DNA of 54,230 nucleotides from Paraburkholderia sp. CNPSo 3274 (GCF_024206475.1 NZ_JAMBPR010000061.1:1-54230), one strand, 5' to 3'. Positions 17,912-26,859 are shown, numbered from the stretch's first letter. The notes: generated by a model not told the origin, from the letters alone. Translations and numbers: made by a program.

Positions 17912-17945
17912 GGGCATCGGCTTCCTTCGGTCGATGCCCGTTTTT
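17912..17945 (+). terminator. Rho-independent terminator after the PRC-barrel gene
   Basis: GGGCATCG and CGATGCCC form a perfect 8-bp stem around a 12-base loop, followed by GTTTTT. Confidence 0.85.
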
Positions 17946-18324
17946 ATATCCTGACGGTCGTTACAGACCCCGCGGGTCGGTCGCGCGGCACGCTTCTGCT
18001 CTGCCGGTGGCGCCTGGTGCATGTCTGGCCCGGGCCTTCGACCTGAGAGAAGAGGCTTCATGGGAGAGATGGATCTACAGGCGGATTTCGCGACGGAGCG
18101 GCACTCAAACAGCCGTACGGGCACGCACGCGGCGCAGTTTCACGGGCTGAGATGCTAGCAGGCGCGGTCGCCATGGTCGCCTTTTCTCTCATCCTGCTCA
18201 GGTCCGATGGACGTCGGAAGAAAGCCCTGCGGACGGGAGCAGCCTCCGCGTGGCCGGGCGACCGCTGGCGTGGTCGCGGGAATAGTGGTTGCGCTTCACA
18301 CGTCGCCCAACCATGGAGGCAATC
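17946..18324. other. Intergenic region before the DUF892 gene
   Basis: The interval contains no recognisable coding sequence. It must carry the DUF892 promoter. No sigma-32-like box was seen. Confidence 0.35.
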
Positions 18325-18825
18325 ATGAGCCAGAGAAAGACGGTCGACGACCTTTTCGTCCACATGCTGTCGGACATCTACAGCGCAGAAAAACAGCTGA
18401 CTCGTGCGCTAGGGAAGCTTTCGCGCACCGTTAGCGACCCGGAACTTGCGGAGGCATTCAAGACTCACCTGGAAGAAACGCGGGGGCAGATCGAGCGGAT
18501 CGACAAGGTTGTCGAAGTGACGGGACTGCGCCTCAAACGCATGAAATGTGTCGCGATGGAAGGCCTTATCGAGGAAGCGGATGAACTGATCGAGGAAATC
18601 GAAAAGGGTCCCGTTTTGGACGCAGGGCTCATCGCGGCAGCACAAAAGGTCGAGCACTACGAGATCGCTGCATATGGCAGTCTGTGTGCGCTCGGCAAAC
18701 TGCTCGGTCACAGCGAGGCGGTGAATCTGCTCAAGGAAACGCTTGAGGAAGAAAAGGCTACCGATCTGAAGCTCTCAAAGTTTGCCGAGACGGCGGGTAA
18801 CGCCAGGGCGGCAGAAAAAGCGTAG
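18325..18825 (+). CDS. YciE/YciF-type ferritin-like protein (DUF892)
   Basis: A 166-residue all-helical protein: MSQRKTVDDLFVHMLSDIYSAEKQLTRALGKLSR, ETRGQIERIDKVVEVTG, and HYEIAAYGSLCALGKLLGHSEAVNLLKETLEEEKATDLKL. The spaced Glu and His residues (E in SAEKQL, E-x-x-x-Q/H, YE.AAYG, EEEK) match the di-metal four-helix bundle of DUF892. GGAGG favours the second ATG. The family is induced by osmotic and stationary stress in enterobacteria, fitting its place beside Dps-like and CsbD genes. Confidence 0.88.
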   Translation: MSQRKTVDDLFVHMLSDIYSAEKQLTRALGKLSRTVSDPELAEAFKTHLEETRGQIERIDKVVEVTGLRLKRMKCVAMEGLIEEADELIEEIEKGPVLDAGLIAAAQKVEHYEIAAYGSLCALGKLLGHSEAVNLLKETLEEEKATDLKLSKFAETAGNARAAEKA

Positions 18826-19127
18826 CCAGCGGGCCGGAAATTCCATCTGCTGGTTTAAATCTGTTAGCAATCCAAATTGTCAGGTCTGGCAAAAATACTG
18901 GAGATCCTCCGCCGTCGAGGGAGTTGCCCCGGACCTTGTTCGGCGGCTTCTGCGATACTAGGCAGCAGTCCGACTTCCCGCGCCCGTCGCTCATCGTGGT
19001 ACGCCCTCAGGCTTCACGATGCGCACTGCGTTCAACGCTTCCCAGCGCGACACAGCAGGGCACGGGATCTCCCGGTTCCCGTGCAAGGTGTTTCCGCACG
19101 CGCTCAGGGTCTCCGACTGCGCGGGAT

Positions 19128-19159
19128 CCGGGATTGCCTTGCCAATACGGCAATCCCGG
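19128..19159. repeat. Perfect 11-bp inverted repeat
   Basis: CCGGGATTGCC and GGCAATCCCGG surround a 10-base spacer. First of three strong hairpins within 170 bases. Confidence 0.85.
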
Positions 19160-19202
19160 CGTGGCTTTCGGCAAGCGCCAAGTGCCTCGGCACCCCGATC
19201 AG

Positions 19203-19222
19203 CCCGCGCCTTTCGGCGCGGG
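19203..19222. repeat. Perfect 8-bp hairpin with TTTC loop
   Basis: CCCGCGCC pairs with GGCGCGGG across a four-base loop; GAAA on the minus strand would be a stable tetraloop in RNA. Confidence 0.85.
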
Positions 19223-19275
19223 GAATGGATTTCGCAGCTCGATACCTGGCCCAGGCGTACCTCTGCCAACGCTTC

Positions 19276-19299
19276 GCCTGCGTCCCTACGGACGCAGGC
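19276..19299. repeat. Perfect 10-bp hairpin with four-base loop
   Basis: GCCTGCGTCC pairs with GGACGCAGGC. On the minus strand the loop reads GTAG. Confidence 0.85.
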
Positions 19300-19655
19300 G
19301 CATGACTCGAGGCCGTCGTGGCTGGCTAGGCCTTCAACGCCTTACTCTTTCATTCACCACATTTTGCCGATGTTGACCGGTGCACGGACACTATCATTTC
19401 GCATCTTCGCTACGCCGCGCCTGACTGGCGACGTCAGGCACGATTGGTGACTCCCTGGTTCGCGTCCAGGTTGATCCACGCATTGCCGTCGCCACCGTCC
19501 ACCGCCGGTTCGCCTTGCTGCATTTCCTGACCGCTGCCGCTATTCCACGGCGCGGCCACGTCTCCGCCGCCGTGCGACATCTTGTAGTAGACGTTCGCGA
19601 ATCTGGCCACAGGCGGCCGCTTGCCCGGCGGAAAGTTGATGGGGAGTCATCCAGT

Positions 19656-19785
19656 TCCCTAACGTCGCCACTGGCACCCCAAGCCTGCGCGCAGCCTCAT
19701 GCTGCCCGACTGACTCGGCAAGCCTGACAGCCTCGACCTTGAATTCGTCCGTGTATTGCCGTTTCCGTAGAACTCGATAACGTTG
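19656..19785 (-). mobile_element. IS3-family OrfA remnant
   Basis: On the minus strand the frame reads RKRQYTDEFKVEAVRLAESVGQHEAARRLGVPVATLGNW, the helix-turn-helix start of IS3/IS911-type OrfA. Similarity ends abruptly after ATLGNW at about 19656, where the sequence changes character, perhaps the junction with the adjacent intron-like segment. No OrfB is present. Confidence 0.7.
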
Positions 19786-19893
19786 TCACCGACTTGGCCC
19801 CGCAGTGACGGGATCTGCGCCGGACGAATTGACACTAATGGGATGGTCCCTCCCGCCCCCTCGAGCGCGTAAGCTTCCGAAATCCCAAACCGT

Positions 19894-20619
19894 TTGGAGA
19901 CCATCATGGACACGGTGACGCTGGTTGGAATAGATCTCGGCAAACACACATTCCACTTGCATGGCCAGGACAAACGTGGGGAAGCCGTGTTCCGCAAGAA
20001 GTTGAGCCGGAAGCAACTGGTTGAGTTCTTCTCCACGTTTCACCCGTGCACCGTGGCAATGGAGGCTTGCGCCGGCGCTCATCATACTGCTCGCCTACTC
20101 GCCGCTTTCGGCCATAACGTCAAGCTGATCTCGCCGCAATTCGTGCACCCGTTCGTCAAATCGAACAAGAATGATTTCGTCGACGCAGAAGCTATCTGTG
20201 AGGCCGCTTGCCGACCGGCGATGCGTTTTGTGACACCGAAGACTGAATCCCAGCAAACGCTTTCGACGCTGCATCGTGTTCGTGAATCGCTGGTCAGGGA
20301 TCGTACCAAGGCCGTCAACCAGATACATGGGTTCCTGCTCGAGTTCGGCGTTAGCTTGCCCGTTGGATCTGCAACGATCAGGCGTCTACCGGCCGTCCTT
20401 GCGGAGCATCCGTTGCCGCCAAAGCTCGTAGCGATCATTGAGCGTTTGCGTCTTCACGTTAAGTATCTCGAAGAGCAGATTGGTCAGCTCGAGAGAGGCA
20501 TCGCGCGCCAAGTCTCGGACGATGAGGTTGGAAGGCGCGCCGCAAAGCTGCTCTTCGGAGAAACGCCCAAAAGGCTACAGGGGCCTGAACATCTCCAGGC
20601 CAGTCCGTATCGAATTTAA
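19894..20619 (+). pseudogene. IS110-family transposase, C-terminally truncated
   Basis: The first ~210 residues are a good IS110 DEDD transposase: VGIDLGKHTFHLHGQDKRGE, AMEACAGAHHTARLLAAFGHNVKLI, SNKNDFVDAEAICEAACRP and VRESLVRDRTKAVNQIHGFLLEFG. The catalytic Asp-Glu-Asp-Asp set appears present. After DDEVGRRAAKLL the frame departs from the family and stops at residue 241, so the Transposase_20 domain with its catalytic serine is absent. The element is probably inactive unless helped in trans. The first ATG is at 19894 and a second at 19906. Confidence 0.85.
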
Positions 20620-21033
20620 AGCCGGTGTCCGCGGTTGATGATCCGCGAGGCCTCCCAAGACCTGCATAAATCGTATGAGATGTTGACGGCCGGTCGACGC
20701 ATCCTGGGTGGGGCGGGTGGTGACGCAATCCCTGTGGCGCCGCCAAAATGGCGTATTCCATATTGCGCTCGTTGGGGTACAGTGCATGGACCTGCTGCTT
20801 CAGGCTGAGTACCTCTTCGAACAGATGACAGGAACGGGTATCAGAATCGCGAGATAGTTCGACCTCGGTTATCGATAACTGAATATGTCAGTATCCACAA
20901 AGAAGCCGCGCAAACGCGAAGGACCGTAGCCTGTGCGTTACGCGACCGTCGGATGGACTGTGCACGGCGCATGTGCAATCCATGCACGTGCGGTGCGCTC
21001 GCGGCGCAGCGACGGCCCTCCGGGAGTCTAATC
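20620..21033. other. Stretch with no recognised gene
   Basis: This is the sequence between the broken IS110 gene and the PsiE-like gene. A minus-strand frame contains KQQVHALYPNERNMEYAIL, but no family was recognised. The expected missing end of IS110 is not seen. Confidence 0.35.
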
Positions 21034-21600
21034 ATGGAAAGTAAGAGAAGCTGGCTACGCAAGGATCTCGATGCGTTGCGTCTGCAGTGGGACATGCTCA
21101 GCTTTTATGAACGATTCGAGCAGCTTGTCGTGCATGTGCTGAGCGTCGTGATTTCCGTCATTATCCTCGTGTCGCTCTGGCAGTTGATTCACGCCGTGAT
21201 TGCATTGCTGGTTTCGGACGCGCTGAACCCGCTGGATCACGCGGTGTATCAAACCATCTTCGGTATGGTCATGACACTGCTGATCGCGATGGAATTCAAA
21301 CATTCGATTACGCGGGTGATGGCGCGGCGCGATCACATCGTGCAGGTCAAAACGGTGCTTCTGGTTGCGCTGCTGGCTATCGCCCGGAAATTCATCATTC
21401 TCGATCCCGCCAGTGCGCCCGCCCAGATCGCGGCGCTTGCATTTGCGCTGGTGGCACTGGGGAGCGTCTACTGGCTGATGCGGCAGCGTGATGACCCGGT
21501 CGACGCGGCGACCGCCGCGCAAGCGGAGCATGATCGAGTGATGCACGCGCGGCAACAGCAAGGCGGACCGCCCCGCGAAGGCGGCCAGACCGACAATTGA
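21034..21600 (+). CDS. PsiE-family (phosphate-starvation-inducible E) membrane protein
   Basis: A 188-residue inner-membrane protein. After a cytoplasmic start (MESKRSWLRKDLDALRLQWDMLSFYERFEQLV) there are four hydrophobic segments, including VLSVVISVIILVSLWQLI, IFGMVMTLLIAMEFKHS, VLLVALLAIARKFII and IAALAFALVALGSVYWLM. The MEFKHS and RKFIILD motifs are typical of PsiE. The C-terminal tail is polar. GGGAG lies 8 bases upstream of the chosen ATG. It is isolated from the hmf genes, which begin on the other strand at 21667. Confidence 0.85.
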   Translation: MESKRSWLRKDLDALRLQWDMLSFYERFEQLVVHVLSVVISVIILVSLWQLIHAVIALLVSDALNPLDHAVYQTIFGMVMTLLIAMEFKHSITRVMARRDHIVQVKTVLLVALLAIARKFIILDPASAPAQIAALAFALVALGSVYWLMRQRDDPVDAATAAQAEHDRVMHARQQQGGPPREGGQTDN

Positions 21601-21666
21601 CCTGAGTTGCCGCGCTCGTCACGTGATGAGCGCGTAAGCTTCAGGCAAAATTCTTTTCTGCTCCGC

Positions 21667-22689
21667 TTACAAGGCGCCACAGCCCACCGCGTTGCCCGCC
21701 ATCTCGCGGACCGCCTTAGCGCCTTCGACCCGTAGCAGTTCCGGCAACGACACGCCATTTTTCGCGGCCGTCAATTCGGCCAGTATCGACAGGGCGATCT
21801 CCAGCGGCGTCCGGCTGCCGATGTAGATGCCCACCGGTCCGTGCAGGCGCGCGAGTTCTTCATCGTTGAGATCGAACTCCTTCAAGCGCTTGCGCCGCGC
21901 CGCGTTATTGCGACGCGAACCGGGCGCACCCACATAGAACGCAGGCGTTTTCAGCGCTTCCATCAGCGCGAGATCGTCGAGCTTCGGATCGTGCGTCAGC
22001 GCGATCACCGCACAGCGTTCGTCGAGCTTCATGTCCATCACGGTGTCGTCGGGCATGGTGCGAACGATGGTCGTGCCCGGCAGGTTCCACTCGTCCGTAT
22101 ATTCCTCGCGCGGATCGCACACCGTGACCTGATAATCCAGCCCCACCGCGATGCTGCACAGATAGCGCGACAACTGTCCCGCGCCGATCACCAGCATCCG
22201 GTAACGTGGCCCATGGATAGTCAGCAGCGTCGTCCCGTCGAAGAGGACGCCGTCCGTCGCCTGCGCGGGTTCGAGGCGCGCAGCGCCCGTCGCCATGTCG
22301 AGCGTGCGCGCGACGAGCCTGCCTGCCTCCACCGTTGCACACAGCTCGGCGATACCGCTCGCAAGCGTCAACGGCTCCAGCACGAGCTGAATGGTGCCGC
22401 CACAAGGCAGGCCGAAGCGATGCGCCTCTTGCGCGCTGACGCCGTACTTCAACGCCTGCGGCCTTTCCTGTTCGATGCCTCGCTGCCGCACGCGATCGAT
22501 CAGATCGTCTTCGATGCATCCGCCCGACACCGACCCGACCACATGCCCATCGGCGCGCACGGCGAGCATCGCGCCTACGGGACGCGGCGACGATCCCCAT
22601 GTCTTCACCACCGTCACCAGCAGCACGCGATGCCCGTCTGCCAGCCATCGCGCGCTGCTTTTCAGGACTTCGAGATCCACGCTATCCAT
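21667..22689 (-). CDS. XdhC/CoxI-family molybdenum-cofactor maturation protein
   Basis: A 340-residue soluble protein. The N-terminal XdhC/CoxI region has VLLVTVVKTWGSSPRPVGAMLAV and GSVSGGCIEDDLIDRV, with the Cys of SGGC. The C-terminal Rossmann part has MLVIGAGQLSRYLCSIAVGLDYQVTVCDPREEY and AFYVGAPGSRRNNAARRKRLKEF. XdhC proteins bind molybdenum cofactor, promote its sulfuration and insert it into xanthine-dehydrogenase-type enzymes; here the obvious client is the hmfABC enzyme. GGGAGG is 8 bases before ATG. It is the last gene of the minus-strand lysR-aldh-xdhC unit, 19 bases after the aldehyde dehydrogenase stop. Confidence 0.88.
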   Translation of the reverse strand: MDSVDLEVLKSSARWLADGHRVLLVTVVKTWGSSPRPVGAMLAVRADGHVVGSVSGGCIEDDLIDRVRQRGIEQERPQALKYGVSAQEAHRFGLPCGGTIQLVLEPLTLASGIAELCATVEAGRLVARTLDMATGAARLEPAQATDGVLFDGTTLLTIHGPRYRMLVIGAGQLSRYLCSIAVGLDYQVTVCDPREEYTDEWNLPGTTIVRTMPDDTVMDMKLDERCAVIALTHDPKLDDLALMEALKTPAFYVGAPGSRRNNAARRKRLKEFDLNDEELARLHGPVGIYIGSRTPLEIALSILAELTAAKNGVSLPELLRVEGAKAVREMAGNAVGCGAL

Positions 22690-22708
22690 TGACTCGCCTC
22701 CCTGCCAT

Positions 22709-24148
22709 TCACCGCAACGGCGCGATATGTTCCGCAACGCCGGCCGGCATGCAGATGTGCTTGATTTCCGTGAAGTCGGCGAGGGCATCGTAGCCGTGCA
22801 GCCGACCCAGTCCGCTTTGGCGATACCCGCCCGTTTCGGCTTCGGCGAAAAGCTTGTTGTGGTCATTGATCCACACAGTGCCGTTGCGCAGCGCACGCGC
22901 GACGCGGAACGCGCGCGCTCCGTCGTGCGTCCATACGCTTGCCGAGAGACCGAAGACCGTGTCGTTGGCTTTGTCGATCGCTTCCATTTCGTTCGCAAAG
23001 ACTTCCAGCGTGACGAACGGGCCAAAGATCTCGTCCTGACAGAAGAACGCCTTGGGATCGCCGTGTTCGACGAGCGTCGGCGACAGAAACGCATGCCCCG
23101 AGCAAGTGCCTCGCAGCAGCACGCGCTCGGCCATCCCGCACGCGCGCTCGATCGTCCGTTGCACCGCATCGCGCGTCGTGCCGTCGATGAGCGCGCCGAT
23201 ATCCGTTGCCGGATCGATGCCCGGTCCGACCCTCAGCGACGCTAGCGCCGATGTGAGGTGCTCGCGCATCTCCGTGGCGCGCGACGCATGAACCAGCACC
23301 CGGCGCGCCGCCGTGCATTGCTGCCCGGAGATGATCGTCGCGGCGCGCGCGAGACGCGGCGCTATCGCCGCAATATCGGCATCGTCGAAGACGACGCAGC
23401 ATGACTTGCCGCCAAGTTCGAGCGACAGCTTCTTCATGCTGTCGGCAGCGGCCGCCATGATCTTCTTGCCCGTTGCCGTCGATCCCGTGAAGCTCACCAC
23501 ATCGACGTCGTGAGAATCCACGAGCCGCTGGCTGGCCGCGTGTCCCCGTTCGTTGACGAGGTTCACCGCGCCTTCAGGCAACGCCGTGCGTTCGAAGCAG
23601 CGCAACATCGCGGCCGTGAGCAGCGACGTCTGTGCCGCCGGTTTGACGATCGCCGTGCAGCCGGCCGCCAGTGCAGGCGCGAGCGAGCGCACGAGCAGCA
23701 CGGCGGGTGCATTCCACGGCACGATGATCGCCGCAACGCCGGCCGCTTCGCGCAGCATCGTCGATATCGTGCCCGGTTCCGGTTCGAGCACGTGCCCGGC
23801 AATATGCCGCGCGAGCCCCGCGTAATAGCGTACTTCCGATATCGCGCCCGCAATCTCGCCGCGCGATTGCGCGATCGCCTTGCCGTTTTCGCGCGTGAGC
23901 AGCGTCGCGAGCATGTCGCGTTCGGCTTCGAGCGCTGAAGCCCAGCCGAGCAACACGTCCTGGCGCAGGCGCGCGTCCTGCGCCCATGCCGTGTGATCGA
24001 ACACGTGCCGAGCAGCGGCGATGGCGGCATCGGCTTCGATCGCGCCGCCGTCGGCGAACTGGCCGACGGCCTCGCCAGTCGCGGGATCGATGCTGTCGAC
24101 GTTGGGCATCCCCGTCCATTCGCCGGCAATCCAGTGTCGTGCATTCAT
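22709..24148 (-). CDS. NAD(P)-dependent aldehyde dehydrogenase of the furan cluster
   Basis: A 479-residue classical aldehyde dehydrogenase. IIVPWNAPAVLLVRSLAPALAAGCTAIVKPA forms the cofactor site, general base Glu near 244 (LELGGKSC) and the nucleophile Cys near 278 (SGQQCTAARR). C-terminal EIFGPFVTLEVF and the WINDHNKLFAEAETGG region are also family-typical. It likely oxidises furfural, HMF or the formyl-furoate intermediates to acids, a role shared with HmfH. It starts inside the end of the upstream lysR gene (ATGA overlap), so the two are translationally coupled. Confidence 0.88.
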   Translation of the reverse strand: MNARHWIAGEWTGMPNVDSIDPATGEAVGQFADGGAIEADAAIAAARHVFDHTAWAQDARLRQDVLLGWASALEAERDMLATLLTRENGKAIAQSRGEIAGAISEVRYYAGLARHIAGHVLEPEPGTISTMLREAAGVAAIIVPWNAPAVLLVRSLAPALAAGCTAIVKPAAQTSLLTAAMLRCFERTALPEGAVNLVNERGHAASQRLVDSHDVDVVSFTGSTATGKKIMAAAADSMKKLSLELGGKSCCVVFDDADIAAIAPRLARAATIISGQQCTAARRVLVHASRATEMREHLTSALASLRVGPGIDPATDIGALIDGTTRDAVQRTIERACGMAERVLLRGTCSGHAFLSPTLVEHGDPKAFFCQDEIFGPFVTLEVFANEMEAIDKANDTVFGLSASVWTHDGARAFRVARALRNGTVWINDHNKLFAEAETGGYRQSGLGRLHGYDALADFTEIKHICMPAGVAEHIAPLR

Positions 24149-25086
24149 GCTGAGCGTTCCTTCGTGTCGTTTGAGGGCTCGTCACCCGTAATGGTCGACG
24201 CCCGATGCAACTCGTCGCCGATGGTCGCGATCAACGCCTCCGCCGCCGCGCTCAATGGGCGGCGCGGATGGCTCACGCAGAGAATGTGCCGGACGATACG
24301 CGGCGCGAGGATCGGGCACGCGCGCAAGGTGCCGTGCCGCGCGGCACGCTCGACGACGATGCGCGGCAGGATCGTCGCGAAGCGCGTGTGCTCGACGAGC
24401 TTGAGAATCGTCGAGAGCGCGTCGATCTCGAAGCGCGGCGCGAGCAAAACGTCCTCGTGTTGCGCCGCGCTGTCGAGCACGCCGCGCAGGCCGTGGCGCT
24501 TCGTCGGCAGCACCAGTTCGAGTTCGGGCAATTGCGCGAGTTCGATTGCATGGGGCAAGTCGGGACCATGCGCGGCGCTGGTGGCAAGCACCATCTCTTC
24601 GTCGAGCAGCGGGCGCGAGTCGAGCGAAAGGCGCGCTCGCGGCTTGTTGATGATGGCGGCATCGAGCTGGCCGCCCGCCACCCAGTCGATGAAGGTCGCG
24701 CTGTAGCCATCGGCGACGGTGACTTCGACATCGGGGTAACGCGCGTGAAAGCGCGACAGCGAATCCGCGAGCACGCTTTCCGTCACCGATGCGATCAGCC
24801 CGATGCCGACATGCCCCGTCACCACTTCGTCGCGCTGCACGAGTTGCTGCCGCGCGTGGGCAAGGTCGCGCATGATCGGTAAAAACAGGCGGTACATCAG
24901 CCGTCCGGCGGCGGTTGGCGCCATGCCGTCTGCGCCGCGCTCGAACAGTTGCTGATGTAGTTCGTCCTCGAGCTTCGCGATCTGCATGCTCAAGGCCGGT
25001 TGCACGATGTTCAGCCGCTTCGCGGCGCGCGTGACCGAGCCGTCCTCGAACAGCGCGATGAAGTACCGGATTTGCTTGAGGTCCAT
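24145..25086 (-). CDS. LysR-family regulator, divergent from the hmf operon
   Basis: A 313-residue LysR regulator. The helix-turn-helix is at ~2-60 (MDLKQIRYFIALFEDGSVTRAAKRLNIVQPALSMQIAKLEDEL); the effector-binding domain covers ~90-300. GAGGG precedes the chosen ATG, five codons inside the longest frame. It heads a minus-strand unit with the aldehyde dehydrogenase and xdhC and faces hmfF across 279 bases, the usual arrangement for control of a divergent operon. It is closely similar to the LysR gene at 38213 over its whole length. The inducer is presumably a furan acid or its CoA ester (inferred). Confidence 0.9.
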   Translation of the reverse strand: MDLKQIRYFIALFEDGSVTRAAKRLNIVQPALSMQIAKLEDELHQQLFERGADGMAPTAAGRLMYRLFLPIMRDLAHARQQLVQRDEVVTGHVGIGLIASVTESVLADSLSRFHARYPDVEVTVADGYSATFIDWVAGGQLDAAIINKPRARLSLDSRPLLDEEMVLATSAAHGPDLPHAIELAQLPELELVLPTKRHGLRGVLDSAAQHEDVLLAPRFEIDALSTILKLVEHTRFATILPRIVVERAARHGTLRACPILAPRIVRHILCVSHPRRPLSAAAEALIATIGDELHRASTITGDEPSNDTKERSA

Positions 25087-25174
25087 GTTCCCTCGGGGCA
25101 TCAGCGACGCTAATGGGGTGCGGTGACATTATCACCCTGCGTTCGTCGACGGTGCAGGGCGGCTTATCGTGGCG

Positions 25175-25192
25175 CGCCCTTCCGTAAGGGCG
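25175..25192. repeat. 7-bp hairpin in the lysR-hmfF intergenic region
   Basis: CGCCCTT and AAGGGCG flank CCGT. No T tract follows on either strand, so a regulatory or structural role is as likely as termination. Confidence 0.6.
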
Positions 25193-25258
25193 TGCGCGAG
25201 CGGTCTATTCATACGTAACTGTAAGAACGCTGTCATCCGGGCTAACACGGATATAAGA

Positions 25259-25271
25259 ACGAATGATTCGT
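25259..25271. promoter_or_regulatory. Candidate operator palindrome upstream of hmfF
   Basis: ACGAAT-G-ATTCGT is a perfect 6-1-6 palindrome about 95 bases before the hmfF start, between divergent genes of a LysR-controlled cluster. An AT-rich segment (AAACAGTATTAGAT) follows and may hold the promoter. It is not a clean T-N11-A box, so the link to LysR is a guess. Confidence 0.35.
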
Positions 25272-25365
25272 CGCATCAGTAAACAGTATTAGATGTTATG
25301 GCGCGATCTCGCTACGCTTCATCCCATGCGCTTGCCATGGCAGGCGCTCACAGATGGAGACGATG

Positions 25366-26859
25366 ATGAACACACGCGATGCCGCAACGCACGGCATTCC
25401 CTCATTCGCCTGGGCACGGGATCACGCCGACACCGGCTCGCTGTCGCTGCGCGACTGGCTCGCGCATCTCGCGAAAACCGGTCGTGTCGCCACGATCGAC
25501 AAGCCCGTCGCGCTCGAGCACGAACTCGCCGCCATTGCGAAGCGGCTCGACGGCGAACAAGCTGCTTTTTTCACGCAGCCGCACGGACATGCGATGCCCG
25601 TCGTGAGCGGCTTCATGTCGAAGCGCGCGTGGATCGCGGAAGCGATGGGCGTCGATGAATCCGCGTTGCTCGCGCGTTTTTCCGCTGCAGCCGCCGCGCC
25701 GCTCGCATCGAAACTGATTCAACGTGAGGACGCGCCCTGTCAGCAAGTGGTACATACGAGCGGCATCGATCTTCACGCGCTGCTGCCCATTCCCACCCAC
25801 AGCGAACACGACAACGGCCCGTACATCACCGCCGGTCTCGTGATCGCGCGCAATCCGCGCACCGGCGTGCAGAACGTCTCGATCAACCGCATTCAGGTGC
25901 ACGGCCCCGATCGCATGGCGATCCTGCTGCTGCCGCGCCATCTCTACGCGTTTCAGCGCGCAGCCGAAGAAGCGGGCGATGCGCTCGACGTCGCCATCGT
26001 GATTGGCGTCGATCCCCTGACGATGCTCGCGTCGCAAGCGATCACGCCGATCGATCACGACGAACTCGAAATCGCGGGCGCGCTGCACAGTGCGCCGCTG
26101 CCTGTCGCGCGATGCATGACGAACGGCGTGCACGTGCCGGCGTTTGCGGAGATCGTCATCGAAGGGCGCATTCTGCCGAACGTGCGCGAGCCGGAAGGTC
26201 CGTTCGGCGAATTTCCGAAGTACTACAGCGCTAAGGAAGCACGCGAAGTCATCGAAGTGACGGCCGTCACGCATCGGCGCGATCCGATCTTTCATACGAT
26301 CGTGCCCGCGGAAATGGAGCATCTGCTGCTCGGCGCGATTCCGCGCGAAGCCACGTTGCTCGCGCATCTTCAGCGCAGCCATCCTGCCGTGAGGGACGTG
26401 CATCTGTCGGTGGGCGGCGTGTGCCGCTATCACCTGTGGGTGCAATTCGACAAGAAGCGCGAAGGCGAAGCGAAGAACGTCATCCTGTGCGCGTTCGGCG
26501 CGCATTACGACATCAAGCAGGTCGTCGTCGTCGATGCCGATGTGGACGTGCACGATCCCGCCGAAATCGAATGGGCGATCGCGACGCGCTTCCAGGCAGA
26601 CCGCGATCTCGTCGTAATAGCGGGCGCGCAAGGCTCGCCGCTCGATCCATCGACGACGGTCGGTCAGCCCGACGATGCGCCGTCGCATCTGCAAGGCGTG
26701 AGCGCGAAGATGGGCCTCGATGCGACGCGCCCCGTCGTGTATCCCGCGCATGTGTTCACGCGCGTGCACATACCGGGGCAAGACACGGTCGATCTGCACG
26801 CACTCGTCGCCGCTGACAACAGCGCGTTCGACGCCTATTTGTCGCGCGATCATGGCTGA
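25366..26859 (+). CDS. hmfF: UbiD-family decarboxylase, probable 2,5-furandicarboxylate decarboxylase HmfF
   Basis: A 497-residue prenylated-FMN-dependent decarboxylase. UbiD signatures: LLPIPTHSEHDNGPYITAGLVIARNPRTGVQNVSINRIQVHG (cofactor binding), then EIVIEGRILPNVREPEGPFGEFPKYYS, which holds the Glu/Arg/Glu catalytic set, and late RVHIPGQDTVDLHALV. In the hmf pathway this enzyme removes one carboxylate from furandicarboxylate to give 2-furoate. Of three close ATGs, the last has GGAG at the best distance. It overlaps hmfG by 8 bases, and hmfG makes its cofactor. The furan substrate is inferred from the whole cluster; UbiD proteins also act on aromatic acids. Confidence 0.82.
   Translation: MNTRDAATHGIPSFAWARDHADTGSLSLRDWLAHLAKTGRVATIDKPVALEHELAAIAKRLDGEQAAFFTQPHGHAMPVVSGFMSKRAWIAEAMGVDESALLARFSAAAAAPLASKLIQREDAPCQQVVHTSGIDLHALLPIPTHSEHDNGPYITAGLVIARNPRTGVQNVSINRIQVHGPDRMAILLLPRHLYAFQRAAEEAGDALDVAIVIGVDPLTMLASQAITPIDHDELEIAGALHSAPLPVARCMTNGVHVPAFAEIVIEGRILPNVREPEGPFGEFPKYYSAKEAREVIEVTAVTHRRDPIFHTIVPAEMEHLLLGAIPREATLLAHLQRSHPAVRDVHLSVGGVCRYHLWVQFDKKREGEAKNVILCAFGAHYDIKQVVVVDADVDVHDPAEIEWAIATRFQADRDLVVIAGAQGSPLDPSTTVGQPDDAPSHLQGVSAKMGLDATRPVVYPAHVFTRVHIPGQDTVDLHALVAADNSAFDAYLSRDHG

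Larger units (their letters stand above)
18830..19655 (-). mobile_element. Probable group II intron remnant (5' RNA part and the first codons of its reverse transcriptase)
   Basis: On the minus strand an ATG at 18994 starts MSDGRGKSDCCLVSQKPPNK, which looks like the start of bacterial group II intron reverse transcriptase/maturases; after ~24 codons the similarity stops and no RT domain follows. Upstream of this start are three perfect hairpins (19128-19159, 19203-19222, 19276-19299), as expected for the folded intron RNA. The boundaries are not determined. The N-terminal match is from memory of the family, so this is a reasoned identification. Confidence 0.45.

Noticed and set aside
19128..19299. 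CRISPR-like array from the three hairpins
   Set aside because: The three stems differ in sequence and length and have no regular spacing, so they are not repeats of one unit.
18877..19450. Several plus-strand frames containing PYSFIHHILPMLTGARTLSF
   Set aside because: They run antisense to the hairpin-rich intron-like segment and have no start signals; typical spurious annotations over structured RNA.
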